A DNA stretch of 40,303 nucleotides, from the IMG/VR virus record IMGVR_UViG_3300024518_005224, positions 1 to 40,303 of that record; one strand, given 5' to 3'. Of the stretch, positions 30,825 to 39,722 are shown one piece after another. Position 1 is the stretch's first letter, and every line of letters starts with the position of its first letter. The translations under genes were made by a program, and so were the position numbers. The stretch is from a virus. The notes beneath the pieces were generated by a model. That model had not been told where the DNA came from, made no database searches, and worked only from the letters and a program-made list of their open reading frames with translations.

Positions 30825-31839
30825 AATGACCGAACCTTCTGCTGCCGAGACCGCCAGCGTCTGTAATCCTCTCTGGAAATCCCTGGTCTCTCGCCTGGGA
30901 CATCATTTTAATTCTCTGCTCTAAGCCGTTCTTTCTCGTGAGGAGAGCAGAGATGTCGCCCTCCTCCTTCTCGATGCACTTGATGGCGGAATCGATAACT
31001 ACGTACTCCTCCCAGCCGTTGAAGCCGTTCCAGACCTGAGCGTCCGTAACTAGCTGAGGAGCGTGGGGGATGTACCAAACCGTGGCCGTCAGGACTGAGC
31101 CGGGGGGCGGGTCGAACCTGATGGAAGCGTTGTACTGACCAACGAGGCCCGAGGAGACCACATTACTGACCACTGCGGGAATAGTCGCTAGGTCGGTATC
31201 TGTAACAACCCTGTTCGTGACTGTTCTCACCTCTGTGACTGTGGCTGTGGCCGGAGCACCGATGAGGGCTGCACCAGATGTAGCCGAGAACGTCAGGACC
31301 TGGCCCGGGTAGAAGGCCGATATATCCGAGGCGTTGACCAGAGAGAAGGACTCCTGGTTCGGCACCCCGATAACGATGTCGAAGAGGGCTGCAATAGTCC
31401 CCATCTCAACACCCGGGAGGGGGCCTGTCCCGAAGTCTGTGTTGGACATGCTCCCAGCATTGAAACCCAAGAGCCTGTACCTAGCTGCCTCCGCCCAAGT
31501 TGCCGTCACATGCTGGTTATCAAACCTCTCGTCGAACATGTAGGGCCGGATTGGAACGGGGGACGTGCCGCCCAAGTTCACGTCGACACCCTTCAGGATG
31601 TAGAAGTCGTTGGGTAGGTGGTAGACGTCTCGGGCCGCCTCTGTGGTGATGTCGTGTCTGGTCAGGAAGAACTCTTGCCCCGCTGCATCGAGGATGAGGT
31701 CGTACAGTTCCGAGATGGACTCGTTGATGTACCGGTCGACCTCGCCCCCCAGAGCTGTATCGACGAACGTGGTATTTTCCATGTTCGCCCTCTGGAGGGT
31801 TTCGGTCCGCAACTGAGCAAGAGTTCGTACCCTGGCCAT
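30817..31839 (-). CDS. Head-to-tail adaptor (podovirus connector / tubular A-like)
   Basis: 340 residues from ATG 31839. The N-terminus (MARVRTLAQLRTETLQRANMEN then INESISELYDLI) is the usual helical start of phage head-tail adaptors, which bind the portal ring and the nozzle. The middle is beta-rich and the last 90 residues are helical (EEYVVIDSAIKCIEKEEGDISALL). It lies after the capsid and small head genes and before the nozzle gene, as in P22-type order. Confidence 0.72.
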   Translation of the reverse strand: MARVRTLAQLRTETLQRANMENTTFVDTALGGEVDRYINESISELYDLILDAAGQEFFLTRHDITTEAARDVYHLPNDFYILKGVDVNLGGTSPVPIRPYMFDERFDNQHVTATWAEAARYRLLGFNAGSMSNTDFGTGPLPGVEMGTIAALFDIVIGVPNQESFSLVNASDISAFYPGQVLTFSATSGAALIGAPATATVTEVRTVTNRVVTDTDLATIPAVVSNVVSSGLVGQYNASIRFDPPPGSVLTATVWYIPHAPQLVTDAQVWNGFNGWEEYVVIDSAIKCIEKEEGDISALLTRKNGLEQRIKMMSQARDQGFPERITDAGGLGSRRFGHFG

Positions 31840-31846
31840 GTATTAC

Positions 31847-32251
31847 CTACTGACCAGCCAAGGATTCGCGAGTAACGATGGTCACGAACATTTCTTCATT
31901 AGCAGTAAGCTCGAAAGCAGCGCCAGCCTCATCGTAAACACTGAATGTGAAGGTACGCGTACCCTCGACAATCGCTGTGCACTGGCAAATCAGAGTGACA
32001 CCAGCCGCTCCGAGGCCAGTAGCCTGGACACTTTGAACTCGGATTGGGGTTGCTGCGGCCACTGGTGTGTTGAGCTGAATATCGTATTCGCCAACGCCAG
32101 TTCTATCGATACCAAGCGTACCGAATGTTGCGTCCAGCGCATCGCCTTCGACCAGGGCCGGGTCAGCAGCACCAGTTCCTAGCATCCGAATATGATAATA
32201 AACTACCTGCGGGTTTACTTCCCAACTTCTATGGATTGCGTCGACTGCCAT
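31847..32251 (-). CDS. Candidate capsid decoration protein, paralogue 1 (134 aa)
   Basis: 134 residues from ATG 32251. Beta-rich, with the C-terminus NEEMFVTIVTRESLAG. This resembles the end of the neighbouring 130-residue protein (DQELCVMLVERNSVAN), and both have similar length and strand pattern, so the two are probably duplicated copies. The position directly after the major capsid gene suits a capsid cement or fibre base protein. Confidence 0.6.
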   Translation of the reverse strand: MAVDAIHRSWEVNPQVVYYHIRMLGTGAADPALVEGDALDATFGTLGIDRTGVGEYDIQLNTPVAAATPIRVQSVQATGLGAAGVTLICQCTAIVEGTRTFTFSVYDEAGAAFELTANEEMFVTIVTRESLAGQ

Positions 32252-32278
32252 TTCAAATTCTCCTGAATAAAATTGTTG

Positions 32279-32671
32279 TTAGTTAGCCACACTGTTGCGC
32301 TCGACGAGCATGACGCATAACTCTTGGTCAACGTCTAGGTCGTCGGCCGCTGGGGGGTTAGCGCCGTCGTAGATTTGCACATGAACCTGACGGTTAGGCC
32401 GGTCCACTTCGATTCCAAACTGGTGAGGCTGCTCGCCGCCAACGTCCTCTAGGACCTGGCAACTGAAGCTGACATCTTGAAGCGCTCCAACACCTTCAAA
32501 AGTGAAGATATATGGAGAGTTCGCGCCACCAGCGTTGGTAACTGTGATTCCCTTACCTGCTCCGGCTACCATACCGAGGCCAGCACCACCGATTCCCTCC
32601 GCTTTGCCTGCATAAAACAGTAGGCCGGGCTGGAGAGCCCACATCTTCGACTTGTTTCTATTCGAGGGCAT
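32279..32671 (-). CDS. Candidate capsid decoration protein, paralogue 2 (130 aa)
   Basis: 130 residues from ATG 32671. Following a Gly-rich start (about 20-45, GIGGAGLGMVAGAGKG), beta strands alternate to a C-terminal DQELCVMLVERNSVAN similar to its neighbour at 31847-32251. It is the first gene after the capsid protein, behind a hairpin at 32697-32723 that may set its level below that of the capsid. A cement protein is likely; the fold is not proved. Confidence 0.6.
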   Translation of the reverse strand: MPSNRNKSKMWALQPGLLFYAGKAEGIGGAGLGMVAGAGKGITVTNAGGANSPYIFTFEGVGALQDVSFSCQVLEDVGGEQPHQFGIEVDRPNRQVHVQIYDGANPPAADDLDVDQELCVMLVERNSVAN

Positions 32672-32696
32672 CTTTTTTCCTTTGTTTTAGAGGACC

Positions 32697-32723
32697 GGAG
32701 CCCCGAGACCATCCCGGGACCCC
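32697..32723 (-). terminator. Hairpin after the major capsid gene (attenuator or mRNA-end structure)
   Basis: In minus-strand RNA the arms at 32723-32712 and 32708-32697 pair over 12 positions (nine Watson-Crick, three G-U), with a three-base loop. It lies 18 bases after the capsid stop, between the capsid and the next head gene. No T-run follows, so partial termination or protection of the capsid message is more likely than full termination. Confidence 0.55.
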
Positions 32724-32740
32724 TTAGACCTCAGTCAGTA

Positions 32741-33979
32741 CTAAACAGCGAGGCTAATATTCGCGTTCCAACCTGGAGCAGCGCAGCCCAACTGAGCGTA
32801 GTACCCAGTGCGAACTTCGATTGCGTCTAGGCCAGCTTCGCGGAGGAACTGCATACCGTCGGAGTCGAGCAGCTGAGGCGCGGCACCGAGGGAATACAAC
32901 TTCCAAGTATCCATCTGAAGCATGAAGGCGGTTCCGACCGGGCAGTTGTGGTCAGGGATGACCAGGACCGAACCCGTGGGCGTGTGGAGGCGCATCCCCG
33001 AGAAGGAGATGTCAGCCATATCGCCGGAGCCGTTGCCACGCTCGTACTCAACGCGGGAGCCCAAGTCATTGAGCAGCTCGTTGTAGTGGAGGTGGTTGAG
33101 AAACACGTGGCTGGGGCGTCCACCCTCACGGCCGAGGCGAGTCGCGCCACCGGTCAGGGCTTCTTGCACAGTCATCGTGACACCAGCAAAACGGACACCA
33201 CCGAGGCGGGTAACGTCTGCAGTCCGGTTAACACCGAAGAAGAGGCCAGCGCCAGGAGCAGCAGGAGGAAGCCAGCCGCCGAGACCCGTGAGGGAAACGT
33301 TGGCGCCACCGTTAGCTGCGTCGCCCTGCTTGTACAGGAAGTCGGTTGCAACGAGGCCCGGAATCTGAGCGTTCCAGTTACCGCCAACAACCGTCAGAGT
33401 TCCGAGGTCACGGTCGATGCCCGTAAGAACAACGGAACCGGGGTAGAGCACGCCACCTGCGGCAACCGAAGCCACGATGGTATCGCCAACCTCGAAGTTC
33501 GTCACATCAGCCGGAGTGGCCAAGGTGATGGTAAGAGCAGCGGCACCAGCGGCGTTCACAACACCGATTTGGCCTGTGCCCGTTCCGTAGATCTTCTGGG
33601 CCAAGGAGCGGCCGACACTCTGGAAGACGCCGTCGATTTCTGAGGTCACTGCCTCCATGAAAGCGCCAACATCACCCTTCGAAGCCTTTAGAACCTCGTT
33701 CTGGATAGTTGCCAGGCCGTAGTCGCGGGCTCGGGTAAGCACGAAACGGACGTACTGGCTGTTTGCGCCAGGCTTCTGGGCCAAAGCGGTGGGGAAATCC
33801 ACTGAACGGGACGCCGGGGTACCGAAACGGACAGGAACCGGAAGGTTCAGACCGGTGAAGTTCTCCATTTTCGGAAGCATCGCCAAGAGGGGATGGTTCG
33901 AGTAGGACATGCTCTTGATTTCAAGAGCGGTGTAGTGTTCCTTGAGTACGCTCGCGAACGAGACTAGATCCAATGCCAT
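32741..33979 (-). CDS. Major capsid protein
   Basis: 412 residues from ATG 33979, with GGAGATAAGAA upstream. The N-terminal helical arm and the pattern SYSNHPLLAMLPKMENFTGLN followed by long beta stretches and FLNHLHYNELLNDL fit the HK97-like capsid fold. Length, position after the scaffold-like gene and before the small head genes, and the strong ribosome site all support the call. No protease gene is present, so maturation by cleavage is not evident. Confidence 0.83.
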   Translation of the reverse strand: MALDLVSFASVLKEHYTALEIKSMSYSNHPLLAMLPKMENFTGLNLPVPVRFGTPASRSVDFPTALAQKPGANSQYVRFVLTRARDYGLATIQNEVLKASKGDVGAFMEAVTSEIDGVFQSVGRSLAQKIYGTGTGQIGVVNAAGAAALTITLATPADVTNFEVGDTIVASVAAGGVLYPGSVVLTGIDRDLGTLTVVGGNWNAQIPGLVATDFLYKQGDAANGGANVSLTGLGGWLPPAAPGAGLFFGVNRTADVTRLGGVRFAGVTMTVQEALTGGATRLGREGGRPSHVFLNHLHYNELLNDLGSRVEYERGNGSGDMADISFSGMRLHTPTGSVLVIPDHNCPVGTAFMLQMDTWKLYSLGAAPQLLDSDGMQFLREAGLDAIEVRTGYYAQLGCAAPGWNANISLAV

Positions 33980-33992
33980 TTCTTATCTCCGG

Positions 33993-34754
33993 TTATTCGT
34001 TGAACCTCAGGCCTTCCATCATCCGCCTGATTGATTCTTCGCGGCTTCTGGGGGCTTCGGTCCTACTGGGGGTTTGTGCTGAGTGTCGGTTCGATAGAGT
34101 CGGAGCCCTCGGAGCCGGCTGGGTGAACTTGTCCGCCCAACGCTTCCTGATGTTCTCGTCTTCCATCATCTTGTCCATCAAACCGGAGAGATATTGCTCA
34201 ATCTCGCTGGCGGCCTTATCTTCGCTTAAGGACTCACCGGTCTTTTCAACGTGCTCCTGAATCCTCTGGACGACTGCTTCCTGCATGCCGAAGTTATTCG
34301 TGAGCGGGTATTCGCCGGAGGAGTCCACGTAGCTACGGATTCTGCCTCTAGCCTCTTCCAGGGCCTGCTCGTACTTGGCCCGGTCTTCACGTTCCTGTCT
34401 TTCCTGCCACATCCTCTTCATATCGGAAACTTCACCCCTGAGACCTGCTGTGGGGTCCGGCCGGTTGCCCTTCAGTACCTCCTGAGTGAGGTTCTCGAAG
34501 GTGTGGCCGTGGGTCTCTAGGGCGCGCATAGGAGCGCTTTCCATCTGCGTCCTCAGTTCATCTAACTGCTGCTTATAGTCTTCTGCAGTTTTTAGCTGGC
34601 TTGCTTGCCTTCTTACGTTAGCTTCCTGCTCCATAAGTGCTTGGAGGGCTGCTGCTGCTCTCGGCGTCATCTCAGGCTCCGGTGCTGTTACTGCCGGGGT
34701 TTCCGTTGCTTGCTCAGTCTGAGTAGTTTCGTCCATGGTTCTTACCTCTGTCAC
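33993..34754 (-). CDS. Capsid scaffolding protein-like
   Basis: 253 residues from ATG 34754, overlapping the portal stop by 4 bases. Glu- and Gln-rich and almost entirely helical: a flexible acidic start (about 1-30), a central coiled coil (about 35-150) and a basic, helical C-terminus (about 220-253) that could bind the capsid protein. This is the usual shape and place of a podovirus scaffold, between portal and capsid genes. Confidence 0.75.
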   Translation of the reverse strand: MTEVRTMDETTQTEQATETPAVTAPEPEMTPRAAAALQALMEQEANVRRQASQLKTAEDYKQQLDELRTQMESAPMRALETHGHTFENLTQEVLKGNRPDPTAGLRGEVSDMKRMWQERQEREDRAKYEQALEEARGRIRSYVDSSGEYPLTNNFGMQEAVVQRIQEHVEKTGESLSEDKAASEIEQYLSGLMDKMMEDENIRKRWADKFTQPAPRAPTLSNRHSAQTPSRTEAPRSREESIRRMMEGLRFNE

Positions 34755-36622
34755 TGTAGGTTTGTCTGACCGTCCCCAGCACTAACTGCATTCGGAGCTA
34801 CTCCGTTGGGCCCGGGGGCCGGAGGGGCAACGCCTGCCTGCATAGACTGGGCTTGATTTAGTTGAGCCTGCTGCTCCATTTGAGCCCTCTTGATGAACTC
34901 GTTGACGGCAACCATGAACTGACGCAAAAGTCTTAGTCGGTCCTCCTCCACGCTGTCGTTAACGGCCTTGTTGTACTCGGCCTGTATCTTCTTGAGGGCT
35001 AGCTGGTGGTCGATAAAAGGCTCAGGTGCCTCGTAGACCCCGTCGTCAATCATCTGTTCCGCGACTCTATCAATATAGTCTGAGGCTGCTCGGTCTAGGG
35101 CGACGGAGCGGTCGAGGTCTGGGTAGTCCAGGAGCCTCTTGCCCTCTTCGATATCGATGAGTCTAAGTCCGATAAGCTGCTCAATCATTGCGAGCCTGCC
35201 CGAGGGCGACTGGGGCAGAGACGAGGAGGGGAACACTTTCAGTACGTACGCGTCGCGGTCTAGGTCTACGTCCGCCCACTTCACCTCTTGTATGGTTCTC
35301 TTATCCCTCTGGGCTACAACGCTGTAGCTCGGGTCTTCTTCGTGTATCTCTCGGCCGAGGTCCACCATGCGTACTGCAATGTCCAAGAACATCTGCTCGT
35401 AGGCTTGGGATACGACGGCAAATCTCCCAGACTCTATATCGCTGAAAGCACGGAGCGCAGCCCCGGACTCCAGGCCAGCAGGCTTCTGGGAACTGGCAGA
35501 TAGTTGGCTTACGCCCGCTATCTCGAAAGCCCTCTGGTACAGCCGGTCTAGGTGGGCAAAGAGTTCTCCGGGGACTGATTGGCCAGACGAGATGATAGGT
35601 GGGGTACCGGCGTAAGGGACGATGGCGCCGATTTGGTTGTTTATCTGGGACTTCTTTATCTTGCTGCCGGACTCTACGAAGATTCGAGGAATGGACACCA
35701 AGTCCATAATCTTCTTGATGGTAATGAGCAGCTTGTTGATTTCAGACTGCAGTCCCCGGAGCTCTTCTGCTACGCCGATGCCGAAGAAACCTCGTAGGTT
35801 GCTCGACCAGCGGACGAAGACGAACGGCAGGTAATCCTTCTCCCACGGCTCGTCTGCTAGAATCTTGCTCTCGATGGTTATCTGGTGTCGGCCGTCTCCT
35901 GCCCCGGGTCCCGAGGGGAGGTGCCAGCCCTCGACAACTCGCAACTGGTCTGCCGTGGAATCGTGGGCGGAGCGTTGCTCTGCTGTGCCTTCCCGCCACT
36001 GGTCCGAGGGGTTCGAGGCCGCGAGGATGGCTCCCTGGTGCTCGGGGAATAGCTCGAGGAGGACGTCACGGTTCACGAACTTGGACTGGATGATTTGCTG
36101 GGGTTCCTCGTAGAAGCCCTCCGCATAATCCACGAACAGCTCGGAGGGGAGGATGCGCTCAAACTTGATTTCTGTGCTCCCGGGGTCCCGGAACACCTTG
36201 GCTACTCCGGTCCCGAACACACAGGCATCCAGGAACACTCTGGGGGCCTTCTCAAACACCCTAGATAGGTAGAACTGGCCGTCTACGAACCTCTCGAGGA
36301 GCTTGGCTCTCCTTCTCGTGGAGTGGTTGCCTCCGGAGGTCAGGAAGGTCGGGCGGGGCCGGGAACGTGCAATTCTTGATACGATGGTATCGCAAACGCT
36401 CTTCACCACGTTCAGGGTGACCCGGTCCTCCGTCAGGAGCCTCTCGTACGTTCTGGGGCCTACTCCGCCCAATCCGCGGTTGGTGTAGAGGGCTGAGTGG
36501 AGACGGTCGTCAATCCGCCTGCCCCTGTCATTGTTCCAGATATGCTCGAAGGTATCCTTAAGAGCGCCGTCTGGAGCCCCCTCTAGCCACCAACGAAAGT
36601 CCTTCTTAGAAAGGTCTGGCAT
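34751..36622 (-). CDS. Portal protein
   Basis: 623 residues from ATG 36622. Portal proteins form the dodecameric DNA gate at one capsid vertex. The start (LSKKDFRWWLEGAP) and central segment with KLLITIKKIMDLVSIPRIFVESGSKI match large podovirus portals (P22 gp1 is 725). The last 130 residues form a long helical barrel region and a flexible Gln/Ala/Pro tail. It lies between the large terminase and the scaffold gene, as expected. Confidence 0.85.
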   Translation of the reverse strand: MPDLSKKDFRWWLEGAPDGALKDTFEHIWNNDRGRRIDDRLHSALYTNRGLGGVGPRTYERLLTEDRVTLNVVKSVCDTIVSRIARSRPRPTFLTSGGNHSTRRRAKLLERFVDGQFYLSRVFEKAPRVFLDACVFGTGVAKVFRDPGSTEIKFERILPSELFVDYAEGFYEEPQQIIQSKFVNRDVLLELFPEHQGAILAASNPSDQWREGTAEQRSAHDSTADQLRVVEGWHLPSGPGAGDGRHQITIESKILADEPWEKDYLPFVFVRWSSNLRGFFGIGVAEELRGLQSEINKLLITIKKIMDLVSIPRIFVESGSKIKKSQINNQIGAIVPYAGTPPIISSGQSVPGELFAHLDRLYQRAFEIAGVSQLSASSQKPAGLESGAALRAFSDIESGRFAVVSQAYEQMFLDIAVRMVDLGREIHEEDPSYSVVAQRDKRTIQEVKWADVDLDRDAYVLKVFPSSSLPQSPSGRLAMIEQLIGLRLIDIEEGKRLLDYPDLDRSVALDRAASDYIDRVAEQMIDDGVYEAPEPFIDHQLALKKIQAEYNKAVNDSVEEDRLRLLRQFMVAVNEFIKRAQMEQQAQLNQAQSMQAGVAPPAPGPNGVAPNAVSAGDGQTNLQ

Positions 36623-36808
36623 TTAACTGGTCCAATCCAATGTATCACCAATGTCCTCTTGGGAAAAGGCGACGGGTTCCGGGTTTGATACGGGCAATGT
36701 ATCGGGTTTGAATACGAGTTCAACTTCACCAATCTTTGCCTGCAGAACCCCGAGTGCTTTCAAGCCCTTGGCCAGTTCTAGAATCTCTTCTGCGTTTAGT
36801 TCTTTCAT
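36623..36808 (-). CDS. Small hypothetical protein between terminase and portal (61 aa)
   Basis: 61 residues from ATG 36808, which overlaps the terminase TGA as ATGA; an upstream ATG at 36820 would lie inside the terminase. The N-terminal half (KELNAEEILELAKGLKALG) is an amphipathic helix and the end is acidic. A terminase or portal accessory is possible. The family is not recognised. Confidence 0.62.
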   Translation of the reverse strand: MKELNAEEILELAKGLKALGVLQAKIGEVELVFKPDTLPVSNPEPVAFSQEDIGDTLDWTS

Positions 36809-38268
36809 AATTCCCACCATGACTTGCTGTTCTGAGCCTCTATCTTTTCTGCGAGGGCCTGTTCGTGCTCGTCAGCCTTCTTTCTCCAGAAATCGTCCGT
36901 GCCAGGCACTGGACCCTCTTCTACCGGGTCGTAATCGTGGTGGCGGCACTCCCTCCAGGCGTAGAGGAGGGCGTCCGTTAAATGGTCCGCGAAGTTACGG
37001 TCGTAGACGAACTTGCCCCGGGAGAGTCGGTTCTCGTCCCACTGCAGGAGACGTATCTCGTCTAGGAGGTCTCGGTTGCCCGTCCGGCAGACCTGGAGCT
37101 TCCCGTTCCAGAGGTCGCCGTTCATCATCTCTATGTAGGTAACCTTGTTGAGCTTCTGGGCTGCCAGGACCGGGAGGGAGAACCGGACCTTGAACTCTTC
37201 AGCGTAACCTTTACCGAAGCCCCCGGTGTCAGCGACGATGCGGCTGAAGGGGTACATCTGGAGCAGTTCCCCTACACGGTCCGCCGCAACGGAGGGGATG
37301 AGGCCCGACTCCTTGTAGGACTCGACGACGAAGGACTGGCCCAGGTTGTGGGAGTAGGCGAGGACAACGAAGGCTGTGGGGTCGTTAAAACCTAAATCAA
37401 TCCCTAGGACGTACTCCCAGTCGTCAGCTGCCTCTTCCGAAAACTCCTCGACAAGGTTTACGTCTTCCTGAAACTTGAAGACGAGGGTGTTGCTGTCTCT
37501 AATCCATTTTCCACAATACTCTCGGAGATATGTCGGATGATCTTCACCCCAGCCCTTCTGAGCCTTTTTCCGTTCGAGCCAACCTGCGACGTCTGGGAGG
37601 AAGGGGTTATCCCGAAGAGTCCAACGATGGACCGACCAGCCTTCCCACCCCGCCTGTCCTGTGCTCATAGCCCAGAATGGTCCCGCGCAGGCCGAGTTCG
37701 GCGTTCCCGAGATGATGATTGGACCGTTGTAGTCTAGAGTAGCTGGCTCGAGCACGTCCTCGATAAGGTCCTTGAGAAACCATGGGAATCCCTGAGCCTC
37801 GTCTATTACTGCTACTGGGTACTTCGGTCCTCTTAGCTTCTCTATTTGCCTTTTATCGTCTGCGCCCCTGAGGATGATGCGGGAGCCGTTGGGGAGGACC
37901 ACGTCCCCGGTATTTTCCTTGAACTGGAGCTTCAGCCGGAACTGTTCGTTCAGGGAGTGCAACGCCGGCCACAGGATGTTCCTCGCGTTGTCCCGGGTCA
38001 GGGTAATGAAGGGATTGAGGCTTCTTTCGTGTTTGAAGGCGGAATCTAAGAGGATGAAGGCTTCTGAGAAGGACTTTCCAGCTCGACGAGAGCAGAGCGC
38101 AATTTTGGACTTACTTTCGTCGAGCACGAACTTTTTTTGATGAGCGAACAGTATCTTGTCGGGGTCGAGGTTTCTCTTCCGCTCTATCCTCTTCTGGGCT
38201 TCCTGAAGGACTTTCCGAGCCTTCTTCTCGTCCATCTTCTTGGGTTTCGGCTTCGGGGGCATCCTCAA
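36805..38268 (-). CDS. terL: Terminase large subunit
   Basis: 487 residues from ATG 38268, overlapping the GNAT-like stop as ATGA. TerL cuts concatemeric DNA and pumps it into the procapsid with ATP. Visible: Walker A CSRRAGKS (59-66), Walker B VAVIDEAQ (152-159), ISGTP coupling motif (186-190), then the RNase H-like nuclease with Asp291 (GIDLGFND), Asp347 (IVADTGG) and Asp432 (DHLTDALLYA). Length is typical (450-600). The first 40 residues are very basic and overlap the 125-residue ORF at 38111-38488, so MDEKKARK at residue 12 is a possible alternative start. Confidence 0.93.
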   Translation of the reverse strand: MRMPPKPKPKKMDEKKARKVLQEAQKRIERKRNLDPDKILFAHQKKFVLDESKSKIALCSRRAGKSFSEAFILLDSAFKHERSLNPFITLTRDNARNILWPALHSLNEQFRLKLQFKENTGDVVLPNGSRIILRGADDKRQIEKLRGPKYPVAVIDEAQGFPWFLKDLIEDVLEPATLDYNGPIIISGTPNSACAGPFWAMSTGQAGWEGWSVHRWTLRDNPFLPDVAGWLERKKAQKGWGEDHPTYLREYCGKWIRDSNTLVFKFQEDVNLVEEFSEEAADDWEYVLGIDLGFNDPTAFVVLAYSHNLGQSFVVESYKESGLIPSVAADRVGELLQMYPFSRIVADTGGFGKGYAEEFKVRFSLPVLAAQKLNKVTYIEMMNGDLWNGKLQVCRTGNRDLLDEIRLLQWDENRLSRGKFVYDRNFADHLTDALLYAWRECRHHDYDPVEEGPVPGTDDFWRKKADEHEQALAEKIEAQNSKSWWEL

Positions 38269-38488
38269 CCTTCTCCGTCGCCGGAATCAACCAGGCCAGG
38301 TTCTGAAACGGCGTAATCACTGATTCCCCGGTCTTCGGAGACACAATCATCACCATCTGCCCCTCCACCAGCCATATCTCGAGCTCCCCCGGGACTGTTC
38401 TGAAGTAGTTGCGGGTCTTTGTCCTCGCTGGTTGGCCCAGGGTCGGGTTCGGGACCCCGTGGCGCACCATCATCTGCTGGATTCTCAT
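38111..38488 (-). CDS. Overlapping-frame ORF between GNAT-like gene and terminase (125 aa)
   Basis: 125 residues from ATG 38488. Residues 25-70 look like a folded small beta domain (GELEIWLVEGQMVMIVSPKT, then PFQNLAWLI), followed by an acidic then basic disordered tail. It overlaps the end of the GNAT-like gene (38265-38488) and the start of terL (38111-38268), each in a different frame. The overlapping part of the GNAT-like protein is low-complexity, so this ORF is the better-looking reading of that stretch. It is probably real, though function is unknown. Confidence 0.5.
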   Translation of the reverse strand: MRIQQMMVRHGVPNPTLGQPARTKTRNYFRTVPGELEIWLVEGQMVMIVSPKTGESVITPFQNLAWLIPATEKVEDAPEAETQEDGREEGSESPSGSPEEDRAEEKPRPRQDTVRSSKKVRARRK

Positions 38489-38972
38489 CTCTCTTGCTCC
38501 AATCGCTCGGTAGGGTCTGAAACATCAGGTAGGGGTCGTAGACGAAGCCTTTAATCTTCTTTTCCTTGGCTATAGACCGCCCCTGCCTCGTTAAATGCGT
38601 TGAGATAATCATCGGAGGCTCTTCTACGGCCACCAGCTTCTCGTACAGGGCCCTAGCTATCCCGAAACCCCGGAAGGGGCCCTTTATGTACAGATAATGA
38701 ATCACTAGAGCCGTATTCACGACCTCAGCGCATACCCAGCCCAATATCTGGTCCGGGTTCTCCTCGTTTACGGCCATTATCATTATCGACCGGGGAATCA
38801 GCTCCTCCAGAAGCATGTGGTGCTTCATGAAGTAGGTCCGGTTCCCAATGCTGATATTGAAGTAGCCGTACTCCCGGAAACTCTTGAGCCAGGAGTTAGT
38901 AATGAAGGGGACATCCCTCTTATTTGCATTACGAAGCAAAATAGGGAGGGTCTTACGTACTGAGGCCATCAC
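38265..38972 (-). CDS. GNAT-like N-acetyltransferase
   Basis: 235 residues from ATG 38972, overlapping the upstream stop as ATGA. Residues 1-160 have the GNAT order: N-terminal strand and helix, central strands QILGWVCAEV and ALVIHYLYIKGPFRGFGIARALYEKLV, where FRGFGIA sits at the acetyl-CoA loop (Q/R-x-x-G-x-G/A), then a further alpha/beta part ending near FVYDPYLMF. The remaining 70 residues are disordered and overlap another ORF. Acetyltransferases beside terminase genes occur in several podophages; the substrate is unknown. Confidence 0.72.
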   Translation of the reverse strand: MMASVRKTLPILLRNANKRDVPFITNSWLKSFREYGYFNISIGNRTYFMKHHMLLEELIPRSIMIMAVNEENPDQILGWVCAEVVNTALVIHYLYIKGPFRGFGIARALYEKLVAVEEPPMIISTHLTRQGRSIAKEKKIKGFVYDPYLMFQTLPSDWSKRDENPADDGAPRGPEPDPGPTSEDKDPQLLQNSPGGARDMAGGGADGDDCVSEDRGISDYAVSEPGLVDSGDGEG

Positions 38973-39193
38973 TTAAGTCTCCCCGGAGGCTTCTTCCGGC
39001 CCTCTAAGCCGCATGCATCAGCTTCCTCCGGACTCAGGTGCCTCCTGAGGTCCCACATCATCCGGGACAGTTCGTGGAACTCTCTTTCCTCCGTTCTGTA
39101 GAACCCTCGGGCCAACTCCAAGGCCTTGTAGTTCTTGATTACCCGGGGCCGGGGACCCGGAGGAGGAAGGTTCCATATCTGTTCTGGGGCCAT
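38969..39193 (-). CDS. Small basic hypothetical protein upstream of GNAT-like gene (74 aa)
   Basis: 74 residues from ATG 39193, overlapping the next gene as ATGA. Pro-rich N-terminus (about 5-18), then a helix with Arg, Glu and Trp, and a basic end (GRKKPPGRLK). It lies between the candidate small terminase and the GNAT-like gene. No family recognised. Confidence 0.65.
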   Translation of the reverse strand: MAPEQIWNLPPPGPRPRVIKNYKALELARGFYRTEEREFHELSRMMWDLRRHLSPEEADACGLEGRKKPPGRLK

Positions 39194-39200
39194 CGCTTAA

Positions 39201-39617
39201 TTAACCTTTCCCCAAGGCCTTCTTAGCCTCTTCCACCATCTCTAGTAATTTTGCGTCCGACAGGTTCGCTGGGTCTTCCCGCTTGTCCTGTTCCCGCTCC
39301 TCCCTGGCCAATTTCACCAGTGCAGAGGTCAGCTTGTCGAACTGGGATATCTCCTCCCGGTCCAAGACCATCCCCGCCTCCAGCTTGTCCCAGTACATCC
39401 TCAGCTGTTTGTGGATGATGTTGTACGAGTCCGCCAGCATCGTCCCTATATGGGGCTTCAGCTTCACCATGGGCTCGTAGTCCACCCCCTCAGGAGGCTT
39501 CCCCAGGTTGAAGTGGGTCTTACGGATGGGACTTGGGACCAGTTTAGCCCCCTCCGCCAGCTTCGTAGAGACCGGGACCTCCCTGTACGAAAGGTCCTCT
39601 TTATAGTCCTTGGACAA
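39201..39617 (-). CDS. Candidate terminase small subunit (138 aa)
   Basis: 138 residues from TTG 39617, with a strong AGGAGG site about six bases upstream. The C-terminal 90 residues are helical with heptad spacing (about 60-105 and 115-135), which could drive ring formation. The N-terminus is basic and Pro-containing. It is the first gene of the late operon, next to the non-coding repeat block, where a small terminase would bind DNA. No HTH is obvious, so the call rests on position and helical build. Confidence 0.5.
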   Translation of the reverse strand: MSKDYKEDLSYREVPVSTKLAEGAKLVPSPIRKTHFNLGKPPEGVDYEPMVKLKPHIGTMLADSYNIIHKQLRMYWDKLEAGMVLDREEISQFDKLTSALVKLAREEREQDKREDPANLSDAKLLEMVEEAKKALGKG

Positions 39618-39722
39618 TGGAGCCTCCTACATGTAGGCCCAAACCCAATTTCAACCCTGCAGTGGGTGTATCAATGCTTCGCAGGCCAGTTCGCTCGGTG
39701 ACCGGGATTGATGGGGGAGGGG

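Noticed and set aside
31952-31963. Perfect palindrome GGTACGCGTACC
   Set aside because: It lies inside a well-supported coding region and a 12-bp palindrome is expected by chance in a 40-kb genome.
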